Below the pieces are notes generated by a model. That model was not told the DNA's origin. It did no database searches and saw only the letters and a program-made list of their open reading frames with translations. A DNA stretch of 64,000 nucleotides from Clarkia xantiana subsp. parviflora. Taxonomy: Eukaryota > Streptophyta > Magnoliopsida > Myrtales > Onagraceae. Position 1 is the stretch's first letter. Each line of letters starts with the position of its first letter. Location: assembly GCA_036873135.1 (NCBI GenBank), contig JAPTYO010000004.1:33823105-33887104 (forward strand), in the 5' to 3' direction. This document shows, in pieces, positions 22,195-33,592 of the stretch. The translations under genes and the position numbers were made by a program.

Positions 22195-23587
22195 AACCCA
22201 CTTAAAATCAATTGAAATTTTACCTTCGGGCAGAGGAATTAAGTCCCATGTACAATCTTCCAAGGCGGCTATCTCATCTGGCATAGCTTGAACATGCTCT
22301 ATACCTAGCAGTTTCAAAATAACTATTACGTTCAACAATCTTAAAAAAATTGTCAAATAACGCTTATAAGAATTGCTAAGACCTGCAAAAGAAAGATATT
22401 TCTCAAGGGGGTGAACAGTATAAGTACCACTCATTACATAGTATTTCCTCAATATAAGTGGTCTAATGGCCTTACCCAGTGTTATCAGAACCGGACCGGG
22501 CACCGAACCGGCTAGAGGTCCGGTTCACCCGGTTCGACCACCCCAGCACTTCCACTTTTCACCTACCCTCATCTAGCCCTCACCCCTCACCTTACGTCGA
22601 TTCCATTCCTCCCCTTCCATTCCATCCCTTCCATTCCACCCTCCCTAACCAAAATTTAGCTCGAATTTGATTCTTAATGAACGGAGACTTCAAACTCTGA
22701 TCTCCGAAGAAGACGTTGCAGAGTGGTTGTTCTCCGATCTGCTCCTCTTATCTGATATGTAGTTGCTACCCTCCACTCCCCGCCTCCTTCTATCACCTCA
22801 CATCCACTCCCCGCCTTCTCCTCTCACCTCACCTCCGCTCCCCTCGAGCCGTTCTGTTCGATCAGCCTTCGCAAGAGCAACGCCCGCCTTCTGCCGGAGG
22901 TGAATCGCACTCTACATGTTCGCAATCTGACGTTCAATATCACGAGCGAGGAGATCTTGTACTGGATCTCATGTTCTTGTTCATGTCCGCAATCCGACGC
23001 CAAGCTTTTTCTTGATCTTGTTTATGTTCTTGCACTTCTTGTTCTTCTTTAGGGTTCTTGTTCTTCTTCCTTCCTGGCGGCTGCACATCAGAAATTAGGG
23101 TTTTCAATTTTTATTTTTTTTAGTTAGGAAGTGTTGAAACGGTGGGCCGGTGAACCGCCCGGTCCACTCAGAACCGGACGGCTCTCTAAAAAACCTGTTG
23201 TTGAACTGGGTTCACTTCCTTTCCGGTCTTTTGAACAAACCAGACCGGCTAAAGCACCGGTTCCCGGTCTAATCCGGTCGGACCGTCGGTCCGGTCCGGT
23301 TCTGATAACACTAGCCTTACCATACCTACTAACTTGTTGAGAATGACGAAGCTCAATATTAGAAGCTGAAGCACCATCAAAATTTAGTAAAACTCATCAT
23401 TTGATCAAGTTCTCCAGGTTCAAAAGGGAAAATAGTCTTATCAAGTTTGACATCTCTACTTATAAAAAAATTATGAAGTGTCAGAGCATAGAGTCTATTA
23501 CCCTTTTTAACTTCGTGCACCTTGTGAAAAGTGAGAGAATAGCCATCGAAGAGAACTTGTCAATCACCATTAAATTATGGCAAAACA
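22195..23587 (-). pseudogene. copia integrase C-terminus to RT start, split
   Basis: Minus strand, 23570-23380: DKFSS, then after small indels LYALTLHNFFISRDVKLDKT and FPFEPGE, a typical copia integrase tail. After the hAT insert (22477-23313) it continues with YLSFAGLSNSYKRYL and AMPDEIAALEDCTWDLIPLP, then FKWVYKLKS, the entry into RT. The rest of RT is missing. Numerous indels make this a relic. Confidence 0.8.
22477..23313. mobile_element. hAT non-autonomous element, TSD GCCTTACC
   Basis: The ends CAGTGTTATCAGAACCGG and CCGGTTCTGATAACACTA are inverted repeats of about 20 bp. An exact 8-bp duplication, GCCTTACC, lies at 22469-22476 and 23314-23321. Subterminal CCGGTT/AACCGG motifs are numerous. 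The 837-bp interior has no transposase; a GC-rich central part (22700-22960) is unrecognised. Confidence 0.92.
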
Positions 23588-24786
23588 TGTTGGAAATAAC
23601 GAGATATATCACTAACAACTAGTTATAGTCTGATGGGCCCCGGCGGAGGCCGTTAGGCCCCTTAACGATTAACAAACGGCATTTAGGCCCGTTGGGCTAA
23701 GAGCTGGAGTGCTGAAAGGCTAAGGGCTCCGACGAAAGGAGGCCCCGACATTGAATGGCCCCAAGTCAGCTTGACTCCGATAGACGAGGGCCTAGAAGAT
23801 ATCGGACCTGGACATAGTCGGTCCCGATATAGGAGTGGAGTCCACTCCCCGATTCCGAATCCTCAACGATGCAACTTGGGGGTCTCCGATACTGATCGAG
23901 ACTTGCCAGTAAGAGCACAATCCCGAAGATCTCGCCACGATTACAGTAGTGGCATAATGGGCGAGATTTGGGGGATGCGAATAACCGCACGAGATACCTG
24001 GCCAGATACACGGCGAAATATGTGGGATAACGGATCACGATCCAACCGCCTAATCAGGTAACTGGGATAACCTTTCCTCTATAAAAGGAGGGAAGTTATT
24101 CCAGATTAGGGTTACGTTTTACACACATATTGCTTGCTTGCTCTGTTGGCTGCCGTACTTACGTTAAGCATCGGAGAGGGATTCTGGGCCACTGCCCTCT
24201 ATCCCCTTCTGCAGGATTACGAGGAGCTAAGGAATCCGTCACCGTAACCGGAGTTCCGCCGTGATCCAACATAGTCCAAACAAGAAAACTAACGGGTTGT
24301 GGCGAGATCAATCTCCACATGCTCTTGATTTGATGAAGTCCTTTCCAGAATCCCGAACACAGGTTGTATCGCGGCTTGTCGGACGAGGTCCTTCAATCTT
24401 GCTCTTTAGCACAAAAGAAGGTACAAGTCTTCACCGACTATACCTCTCGAGTGGAATGGATGGATTACAAGTTTACTAGTACTTAGGCAACTATTTCTTA
24501 CTATTGGCTTGTGTGAATGATTATTTGCAAACCAAGGAATGGTTGTGAGTGTTTCGGCCGAACACTATTTATAGTGGGGGAGGTGATTTGTTTGCAAAAT
24601 ATTAATCTCCTTAGATACATGGTGTATATTTAATTCCCTTAATAAATATATTTATTATCACTAATGATTATATATATTTACGATTAATAGAATATAATAT
24701 ATTGATAAAAAAATTTTTTCTTGTAAATATATATACTATCATTAATGATGTATATATAATTTCCTACAATAAAATATAATATATTG

Positions 24787-24822
<36 letters not shown>

Positions 24823-25620
24823 GCCAAATATATCTCTTGAGATCATCTTCCTTAATTTAGGTAGTCAAATCTTAACCACCATGTAATACACCAATGGGCC
24901 GACTGAATTACTCTTTAATGGTCCTCTTAATAGACCTTAATACTTATAGTTAATGAGCTAGCCCAATAGGGCCTAGCACCTATTAATTTCAATATAAGCG
25001 TAAATTAATGGGCTGGTTTCTACTAATCAACTCACAGTTAATTATGCATGGTCTCCCACAAAGGGCGGCTCAATTGCTATAATTGCCAACAACTCTCACT
25101 CGCCCGAATGAGAGTGTGCCTAATTATACATGTAATGCATGTCGTCTAATACACATAGGTTGGTGGCCACATCGTGAACATAAGAGTAAGAAACTCACGA
25201 TGATTACTGACATATCCTTCTCGTCCAATACCTTCGACTCAATTCAACTCGGTTACCCACAATTCTCATTATCGACGTGTTATTGTCCTAGCGCTCCTAA
25301 ACCAGAGTAGCGAACATTGAACTGAATCGCAGGAAGAGGATTCAAGTGCTAATGAACTTTGGTAGAATTAACTACCAGGATCGGTTACACATGCTCGGTA
25401 GAGTAAATATTGCACTTCTACGGGTTACATGAGTCCGCCTAACAAACGAGCATTTGATCCATGGTCGAATGATGGAACACATGGTGTGAATCACGCGTCA
25501 TTGATACGACCTTATTTATAGGGCTCAGTATGTCTGTATCAACATATATCGATATCGTAGCCATTGGTGGATATACGCCCAAGCTATCACTAATTGGGCC
25601 CGAGAACCGAATATAATTCA
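23588..25620 (-). mobile_element. copia 3' LTR and 3' internal region, minus strand
   Basis: On the minus strand GGCGAGTGAGAGT runs into TGTTGGCAATTATAGC at 25091, the same purine-tract/LTR layout as at 2845 and 54856. The LTR probably ends at 23588 (plus TGTTGGAAAT), giving about 860 bp after removing the solo LTR at 23631-24271. 25092-25620 is 3' internal DNA containing TGGCCACCAACC like its relatives. An (AT)n tract is at 24787. The element is cut near 25621. Confidence 0.65.
23631..24271 (+). repeat. gypsy-type solo LTR, TSD TAGTC
   Basis: TGATGGGCCCCGGCGG to CGTGATCCAACA, 641 bp, flanked by TAGTC at 23626-23630 and 24272-24276. CTATAAAAGGAGG (about 24081) is a TATA box. The downstream part (TTAAGCATCGGAGAGGG, then CTGCAGGATTACG) closely matches the U5 end of the LTRs at 48664 and 52050 read on the minus strand. 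No internal sequence remains, so it is the product of LTR-LTR recombination. Confidence 0.93.
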
Positions 25621-25621
25621 A

Positions 25622-26195
25622 GACTTAGAACACGGACACCCGGGGCCCATCACAGGGGCCCGAAAAAATATTCCGAGTGGCAAAATCCACTCGGGAAGAC
25701 CCCAGGTGGAAAGACCACTCGGGTACTCGAGCAAGGCCCTCCTTGCTCGGGTACCCGAGTGAGGTGCTCCTAGCTCGGGTGCCTGAGCAAGGCCTTGGGA
25801 GTACCTCCTCTGGTACCCCCCATCCGTCCGGATGAGCCTCCCTCGTCTGGACCCCCACTCCCGGACGGTATCTCGCCCGGGGTTTGCCCTTGGAGGGCCA
25901 CGCACCAACACTTAGCTATAATGAACTTACCTACGGTCGAACCGGGGTCAAAGATGACTTATTTACGATCAATGCCAACTTATAATTACAAACCCGCCAT
26001 ATCCGGACCAGAGAACCACTGGAACCGGGGTGGTCCAATAGAAACTCTATAAATAGAGAGCTCATCCCCTCATTTAAAGGTAATCTCTCTCTCTCTCTCT
26101 CTCTCTAAGCTCACCCTCTCTCTAGAAGCTCTGGACTGACTTAAGATTCAGAGTGGGCTTACCGGGACCCCCCAGTGCCCTTTTGCAGGTAAGCA
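25622..26195 (+). repeat. gypsy LTR/leader fragment
   Basis: GC-rich sequence with repeated ACTCGGGTACCCGAG-type palindromic blocks, a TATA box (CTATAAATAGAGAG, about 26048) and a (CT)n run at 26084-26106. CCCTTTTGCAGGTAAGCA leads into gag at 26196. LTR borders and PBS were not identified. Confidence 0.55.
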
Positions 26196-27120
26196 ATGAA
26201 TGAAGAAGAGAATCTAGCAGGAAAGAGCCCAAGAAGGAGAAGATCGGGAAGGAGAAGCCCATTAAGGAGAAGACCAGGAAGGAGAAGTCCACAACAAACG
26301 CCGTCTACTGGATTCGAACAAGAAGAACGTTGCTACTACTTGCGATCGATGGCAACAACAAGGAGGCAAGTTGGGAGGCCAAGCAGACAACCACCCACGG
26401 GAGAAAACAACCAACCACCACCAGGGGGGAGTAGGCAAGTTCCGGTGGTCAGCCAACAAGCAACCGTTGAACGGAAACGGGGGGGGGGGGGGGGGGAGCA
26501 AGAAATGAGGAACATCAACCTCCCGAGGAGCAACACTCTTCAACCAATGCTCGCCCAGAAGCAACAGTGAACCAACAACAACCTCAGCCACCCCAACAAG
26601 CAAGAACATACAACATCACTCCTGAGTTAATGGCAGCACTAGAAGAAATGCTAGAAAGAAGGGAACGTCTACGAGCGCATGTAAGACAAGAACAACCAAG
26701 GTACCAAGCCTCACCTCCAAGGTCGGTAGGGGGACACAGGCAGGCATATTCTAACACCATGAACCAGCAACCCCAGGGAAGGGGATATTACCAGAAAAGG
26801 AACCCCAATTACCAGGCAGACAACAGTCAAGGATATGCGGGACCCCATAATGGGAAAGGATACACTGGACCTCAAAACGGTCAAGGATATGCCGAGCCTC
26901 AGTACAATCAACAGAACATGGGTCACCAAATGGCAGGGCAGCAAAACATAGCAACAATGGCATTCACTAAGGAGAAAATTGAAGAGCTGATTGCCAAGAA
27001 AATCAAGGACTCAAAGGGAAGAGCCATGCATAAGCTGAGAGACAGGGCCTCACACCCTTTCACTCAGGAGCTGATCAATGTAATGGTCCCGCCGAACGTC
27101 ACGGCCCGTCAGATCCTGGA
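26196..27120 (+). pseudogene. gypsy gag N-terminal part, frameshifted
   Basis: The frame from 26196 begins MNEEENLAGKSPRRRR and has RS/RR-rich repeats. An 18-nt poly-G run at 26479-26496 lies just before the point where reading must change frame; it then continues with ARTYNITPELMAALEEMLER, Gln/Asn/Gly-rich QGYAGPHNGKGY repeats and SHPFTQELINVMVPP, the PFT motif that opens the gag core in Tat-like elements. It stops near 27120 where LINE sequence begins. The MAALEEML block is shared with gag at 45351-45947. Confidence 0.7.
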
Positions 27121-27701
27121 CTATCACTACACCAGGACCTACCATCACCACATCTGCCACTTGGGTTAAACCTCCTATTGGTAAGATGAAAATCAATTGT
27201 GACGGCGCATGGGTGGCAGCAACGAAGAGAAGCGGGATATGGGTCGTGGCAAGGGACTTCAATGGTGCCTTAATCGACGGGCGGTATGGATTCTTTCGTG
27301 ACATGAGTGTAGCCAATGTGGAAGCAAAAGCTATCATAATGGGAGTTCAACTTGCGGTCAATAACGAATGGTAATCAGTGATTATAGAATCTGATTCAGA
27401 GTATGTAATCAACCATATCTGGGGGACCGCGGCGACCAGCGATTAGAAGCTAAGTAACATAGTGTTTGGCATTCGAAGACTTGCTCAACAAGTACCCGAT
27501 ATCTCATGGTGTTTTGCTCGACGAAGCGCAAACCGTTGCGCAAAATGGATAGCTTTGCAATCCAGAAAGAAGATGTGTTCGATTAATTAGGTTTCCGAAC
27601 CCCTATCTCCTCTTTCTTCTATTATGCTATTAGACTGTAATACGGATTGAGTTTGCTATTAATTAATAAAGTTTTATTCATGGCCAAAAAAAAAAAAAAA
27701 T
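27120..27701 (+). pseudogene. 5'-truncated LINE tail with RNase H-like domain and poly(A)
   Basis: WVKPPIGKMKINCDGAW followed by GIWVVARDFNGALIDG and ANVEAKAIIMGVQLAV is the RNase H-like domain at the end of plant L1 LINEs. After an in-frame stop near 27374, DSEYVINHIWG and ANRCAKWIALQSRK continue the domain. The relic ends with a run of 14 A after ATTCATGGCC (about 27687-27700), as expected of a target-primed insertion. No target duplication was found. Confidence 0.8.
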
Positions 27702-29033
27702 CATATCTCTTTCAAATGAAGAAACAGAAGACTTCAGATTCTTAGTGTGTAGCTCCTTCACTTGATCGTGCACATCCCCTTAAATACTAAACCTTAGAAT
27801 AATATTGTTTAGTTACACCCCAATGACCAACACAACCTGTCGGATCACAACATGGGCTCATAACAATAAATACCAATAAAACTAAAAGATCCAAAAAAGG
27901 CATAAGCCCAACTGAGTTAGAAGTCCACTTTCAACAATTACCTCACCGCTTTACATCAAGTTGCGCCCCCGCGCCTTCGGGATCGGGATAGACCTTTCGA
28001 GATTCTCAACAAGTTCGACCCTTAGTTCAACGACGGCTGGTGCGAAGGCAAGATCAGGAAACGTCTGGCCGACTGGAATTGGAGTGTTTATTTCACACGT
28101 ATAATGGTGAGTTGTTGTTTCGAGATTCTAAGTTGCGACTAAAGTGGGTTGGTCCTTCTAAGGTAGGGTTCATCAAATGGGCAGCACTCGTAGCATGTTT
28201 GCTCCACACCTAGACTAATCCCCACTCGCATCGGGTCAATCCTTAATAGGTAAAGTGCTGACCATGAATATCTTTCAATTCTCATGGTCACTAGTGGTAA
28301 TTAAACCTCTGTTATCTGGTTAAATGATGAAACGTTGAATCACTACACCATATTACATGGTTTCTGTGCGGTTAATAATCAAGAAAAAAACTACATATTT
28401 TTTAAATATATTAATTAATTAGAAACCGGATTTTCACACAAAAAGTAAATTAATAATATTATAAAATAAGTTTTAATTTACGTAAAATTTTGTGCAACGA
28501 CTTATATTAATTGATTAGTATAATATGAGTTTTCATTTAACTATAATCATATAAAACAATGTGCGCTGGTCAAATAACAATTGTATTTTTTCCCGAATGT
28601 CAAATAACAAGTTAGTCTACCGAGTTTTGTTGCAAACTGGTAATATATAAAGTCCGAACATTATGTAACGTGATGAGTTTAGTGTCGTCAGTATTATTCT
28701 ATTCCTTTTATCAAGAAAAAAAAAGGGCAATATATAAAAGCTTGGTCATTGTTCAATGACAAATAATATCCCTGTGGAAAACTACACCCTTTACAAGATT
28801 TTCTAAAAAGCAGCGGTTGCAGACAATTAGCGGGCTTCCAGAAATAGCAATTCAAATCCCACCAATTACGGATTGTTTATACACAACCTCAGCTCCAACC
28901 TCCCTTTTCTACCTAAATTTTAATTGTCTCTCCATGCCATGCCATGCATATGCATCATCAATCTTCCATCCATCCTTCCTAGCTAGCTAGCTTCCTCATA
29001 ATCTTCTCTTCTCTTCCACCACCATTCACAACG
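27702..29033 (-). repeat. intergenic relics including a SINE copy
   Basis: 28240-28375 matches the SINE-like segment at 31840-31960 (AAAGTGCTGACCATGAATA, CACTAGTGGTAATTAAACC, CACTACACCATATTACATGG), minus orientation. The remainder is AT-rich with no gene. 28880-29033 is the likely 5' UTR/promoter side of the C2 gene, with CT-rich leader sequence before the ATG. Confidence 0.5.
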
Positions 29034-31016
29034 ATGTCCGTAATATTGAATCCTTTCCAGCTTCTAGAACTGAAAATCACTTCAGCTCAGGACCTCGCAC
29101 CCGTGGCCCGCTCCATGCGCACCTACGCGGTCGCGTGGGTCCACCCCGATCGCAGGCTCTCCACAAGGGTTGACTCTAATGGCCGCAACAACCCGACATG
29201 GAACGACAAATTTGTGTTTCGTGTGGACGAAGAGTTTCTCAATTCTGAATCATCCGCCATTGTTATCGAGATTTACGCGGTGCACTGGCTCAAGGATGTT
29301 GCGGTCGGCACGGTTCGTGTCCTTGTTAATGATGTCATTCCCCAGCAACCGTTGCGCCCATTTCAACCCCAACAACATGTTGGCATGCAGTTCGTGACAT
29401 TGCAGGTCCGTTTTCTACAGACCAATAAAATTAAACTAGCAAGACAAACCAATACTATACGGGCGTTAATTACCGTGTCCCTGTGTTTGATACAAAAGAG
29501 CAAAATCGAATATAGTAAAAAATGCATTTTTTCCAAAGTTCAAGGGGAAATTGCCTACTTACCAAAGTTCAAGGGCGGCTAATCATTATCCTATATAGAG
29601 TTAATAACCAAATTGCTACCATAACTTTTACTCAATTACAAATTATTACATAAATTTTAACTTTTTAAAATTGGCTACCCAAATTTTTATTTTTTAAGCA
29701 AATCGTTGTCTCTGTTTAATTTTCTATTAAATTAGACATAAAATGAGTATGTTTCAGCCATGTTGAGTCTTTCAGTATGTAGGTAAGTTGGATTCAAGTA
29801 TAAGACTGAATTGGAAAAAAAAATAAAATAAAAGATATTCAATTGGATAGCGGCTCAATTCACATTTCAGTTGAGTATTCAATTGAATGTATTTCGCTGT
29901 AATTCTATCAATTATGTTTAAAATTTAAATTCCTTTTTGGTATACATGAAAAGACTCTAAGTGGCTGGAACATGCTCATTTTATGTTCAATTAGATGAAA
30001 ATTAAAACATACATTTCAATTTGCTCAAAAATTGAAAATTTAAGTTACCAAAGTTCGGATAAAGATTTATAATCGATTCATAATTGAGGTATCAACTTGG
30101 TTATTAACCTTAATATATATATATATATAATAACTACATTATTGTAACGCAGGTCCGTCGGCCCTCAGGGCGGCCACAAGGAATACTTAACATCGGAGTC
30201 TCCGTCCTCAACAGCTCCATGCGAAGCATGCCGTTGAACCGACAACTCAGCACCTCAGCCGTCGGCACCCGCAACGACGATAAAAAACACCCCAAACAAA
30301 AACACAAACTAAAGGAAGAAAATCTCCCCCTACTCCGACGCTCAAAGAGCGATTCCAGCTCCTTACTCATCGGCGGCGCCGCCTCCAAAGCCAAGAAACC
30401 CATAAAGCGAAAAGTATCCATCCGCGAAAAGGCGACTTCCTTGGTCAACGCCTCCGAGGTCTCTTCCAGCTACCATCTATTGAGGAAGAAGAAAGGGTCA
30501 TCCCAAGTGAGCAGCTCCGTCACCGGGTCGGAGGTCGTCACCGCTAAGAAATCCGGTAAGTCCAAACGGAGAGGCGGCAGCAGCCCGTTCATCACCGACT
30601 CAGAGCTCGGGCCGTCTCCGTCTGAGGTGGCGGCCGATTTGGCCAAAAAGGAGAGGCAGCGACCCGACCCGGACGCGGAGAGCTCCATCATTGCGTGGAG
30701 TGTGAACGCGGAAAGCGTGGAAGGGTTGCAGTCGAAGCTGGAGAGGTGGAGAGCGGAGGTTCCGGCGATATACGACCGGGGCACTGCCCCAGGCAGCTAC
30801 GAACCGAGTAGTGTTAACAGAAGCGAAGTGGGAGGAGGAGATGGAGATGGCCACGGGAGGAGGCATACAGACGGCGGGGACGGGTTGTTCTCGTGCTTTA
30901 GCAATGTTTGTGGATGCGAGTGTTCGATAAGCATCGGGAACCCGAGTAAGAAATCCGGGAAAAAAGGCCGCCGGAGGAGCAAATCATCGCCGGTTAGCGA
31001 ATCATATGTCGTCTAG
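29034..31016 (+). CDS. C2-domain (CaLB-type) protein, 411 aa, two exons
   Basis: Exons 29034-29405 and 30153-31016 with a GT-AG intron; the frame is continuous. An N-terminal C2 domain (about residues 8-115) shows LLELKITSAQDLAPV, TYAVAWVHPDRRLSTRVD, NPTWNDKFVFRV and VVIEIYAVHWL-like strands with the VGTVRVLV end. The exon junction reads VTLQ-VRRPSGRPQGILN, typical of a plant family annotated as calcium-dependent lipid-binding. The C-terminal half is low-complexity, rich in Lys/Ser/Arg, with a Cys-rich CFSNVCGCECSI tail. The Asp residues of a classic calcium site are not all obvious. Function is probably membrane/lipid association; the specific role is unknown. Confidence 0.92.
29598..30110. 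mobile_element. MITE in the C2-gene intron (513 bp)
   Basis: Ends GAGTTAATAACCAAATTGCT and, in reverse complement, AGGTTAATAACCAAGTTGAT are inverted repeats. Both sides are flanked by TA (29596-29597 and 30111-30112), suggesting a TA target. Its homologue sits in TMK intron 3. No coding capacity. Confidence 0.75.
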
Positions 31017-32351
31017 CTTCGTTCATCCGATTAAACTATCATTGGTATGGTATGGTATATATAGGATTCTGTACGTACTCCGGTGCCATACCCCGGCTCT
31101 GTAATCCACACTAACAACACTTGTGAGAGGGAGGGGAGGAATATGTGGTGTGGATGGAAGGAAGGAAGGACAAAATAAACGCGGATGTTGTGAGCTAGGG
31201 GAGAGGGATTACTTTGGAGGAGGATGAGCTGGCCTTGTAATTTTGTTGTAAATTACCCCATATATTCAATTATTACTTTTCTTTAGATTTTGTTTTATAC
31301 TTTAACTTAATTTGGATGGACATTTCTAAATTCAAATAAGCCTATGAAATTTTCTATCTCATCCTGAAAACCAGATATGACAGAAAATCAAATAAGAGAT
31401 AAACTTAAAATAAATATTATAAATTATAAACTTGAAAAAAGATTTAGTTTGTTATGTGAATTTGATGGGTTCGGCTCTCATGAATACACCTCCGGCCATC
31501 ACGTCAACGAGGGTTCAGCCATGGTAAACATTTTTATCCAACCGTGGTTACCTAAGTTGATCTTTCCTTATTTGGTATACCTTCTTGTACTCATGAGACT
31601 GTCTCATGTACATTTCTCTAGTTTAAAAGGATAATATCAGGGCGTACGTTCATCATATGTATTTCTCTAGGTCAATGAGGCATCGCCCCTACTATTGACT
31701 TTCCATGTTGTCACTTGGTCGCACTTAGTCGAGTCGATTCTGATCAGGAGGTGTCGCCTATCGTGATTATTGAGACATCTCCCCATCTCCCCAAGTATTA
31801 AGGGCGCGCGTGCCTTATGGCCCGTAAGGAGTAAAGTGCTGGCCATGAACAATTTTCTATTCCCATAGTCACTAGCGTGGATTGAACCCCTAACCTCTGG
31901 TTAAGGGATGATGCGCTAAACCACCACACCATTGTGACATGGTTGTCCATTATGGTAGATACAAAAGTCCGAGTCTATGCGGTCCATGTCCAATATACTA
32001 TATAAAATACTAATTATTTAGTAAATACATTATATTATATACTATTTTACGGTTAAAATAAAATATGTTAATTTTTAAATATTTTTATAATATGATATAT
32101 TCATTTTATACATATAAATTTTAAAAAGCTTGTAGCAATTAAAATGGAAGAAAGAAAGATGAATAAATATAAACAATTGATTAAGACACCTAATTTTAAG
32201 TAAAAAACAAAAGAATAATCATAATAATATGTAGTTATCTCATCAAATATGCAATTAGTGTTGTAACTAGACACAAAGCCAAAATATTTCTTGGGAGGGG
32301 AAAAAATGAACTATGAACAAATAATTAACCAATTTATTGTTCAGAGAGGGC
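31017..32351 (-). repeat. 3' flank of C2 gene; SINE relic at about 31640-31960
   Basis: On the minus strand 31950-31870 reads GTGGTTTAGCGC, then GGGGTTCAATCC, which fits a tRNA B-box (GGTTCRANNCC) and marks a tRNA-derived SINE head. The body shares AAAGTGCTGGCCATGAA with the copy at 28250. 31960-32351 is AT-rich with nothing recognised. Confidence 0.6.
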
Positions 32352-32356
32352 AATGT

Positions 32357-32951
32357 TGTTGACATTTGGAGATTGGGCCGCCGTAAATGGGAGTCCATTA
32401 TTATGAGACTGTTACTTGAGTTAATTGGGTAATGTCACATTAGGGATTTTGAGCTAGACCTAAAATTCCAAATGACATGAGAGACCCAAAATTAGGCCTC
32501 CCTTCTCATAAGTGGCCGGCCAAAACTTGCATTAGGGTGATGTGGGTTTTGTCACACCTCCTCTTATAAATAGGGAGTGTCAGTGATTAACTTAGGGTTA
32601 ACCACCTAGTCATATTCTCCTAAGTGTTGAGATAAAGAAATCACTCCTCCCTAGTGAAAGTTTCGACTGAACCATATCCTAGCCAAGGAGGTGCCACATT
32701 GCTTCGAGCAATTACTCCGGAGATCCGTCCTTGCTAAAGAATCGACAAGAGGCTTTCCTGTGGAGACCAATCCGCATAAGTATTCCTTAACCAGAATCCT
32801 TACGGGAACCGTCCGGCGTATCGAGAACTCTCCTTGAAAATCTTGGGTCGACGGAAAGCATTGTAGGTATGTGCCCTTAATTTCGATGCGTATTTCGTTT
32901 ACATAGCATATACCTTTTTTTTCCGTAGTAATTATCCCTTATAATCCAACA
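32357..32951 (+). repeat. copia 5' LTR of the outer element (595 bp)
   Basis: TGTTGACATTTGGAGATTGG to TTATAATCCAACA, with CTTATAAATAGGGAG as TATA (about 32573). Clearly homologous along its length to 56430-57027. Confidence 0.88.
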
Positions 32952-33592
32952 GTGGTATAAAAGCCTCTGTTAGGGAGTCCATAATTTTGATAAATTGGTG
33001 TTCTTGAGATTTTAGTAAAACTAATGGTTTTAGTAAAACTGATATTCATGAAATTGAGTGTTTTTGTTAAAACTAATGTTCATGATTTTTCAAGAAAAAC
33101 GTGACATTATCAAAATTGAATATTGGATTATTGATCTTAGTAAAATTTGATATTGAAATTTGACCACTAACCCTAAAATTACATGTTTTCGGCCGAACCC
33201 TACATGAAATTACAAAGTAAAATTTTAATTTCTTAGGCCTCAAGTGTTTCGTCCTGAACCGCTGGATGCAACGGCCTTGACGAATCTTCAGGTTGATCAT
33301 TGTGTAGAGTCCTAGCCGGGGTGTCGGAACCCACAAGTGTCAGACTGTCGATATGTTGCATTGTTGGAATATTGATATGTCGGTTGTCTTTGGGCCCATA
33401 TATGGCTAACTGTTTGAGTGTGTGGTTGATCACATGTTGCAGACAGCACTATCCCCAGAGTGTTAGGAAGTTATCTTCAAGTTATGTTAATACACGTCAT
33501 GCCTTGTATACGCGCTCCTTACTTCGCGCTTGTTGTCCGAACCTGCACACGAGGCAGTAACCAACACGGAGAGGGGGGGTGGTACTGGTTGC

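Noticed and set aside
22716..23015. ORF inside the hAT element as captured gene
   Set aside because: GC-rich but no recognisable domain on either strand; left as unidentified filler.
30134..30784. Minus-strand ORFs within C2-gene exon 2
   Set aside because: They are shadows of the well-supported plus-strand exon.
31860..31960. tRNA gene
   Set aside because: Only a B-box-like tRNA half is present, shared with other copies; it fits a SINE head, not a complete tRNA with a foldable cloverleaf.
32357..32951. Interpretation as a solo LTR
   Set aside because: The 5-bp flanks of this LTR alone do not match (AATGT versus GTGGT), a PBS follows it, and the duplication matches the far side of 56430-57027 instead.
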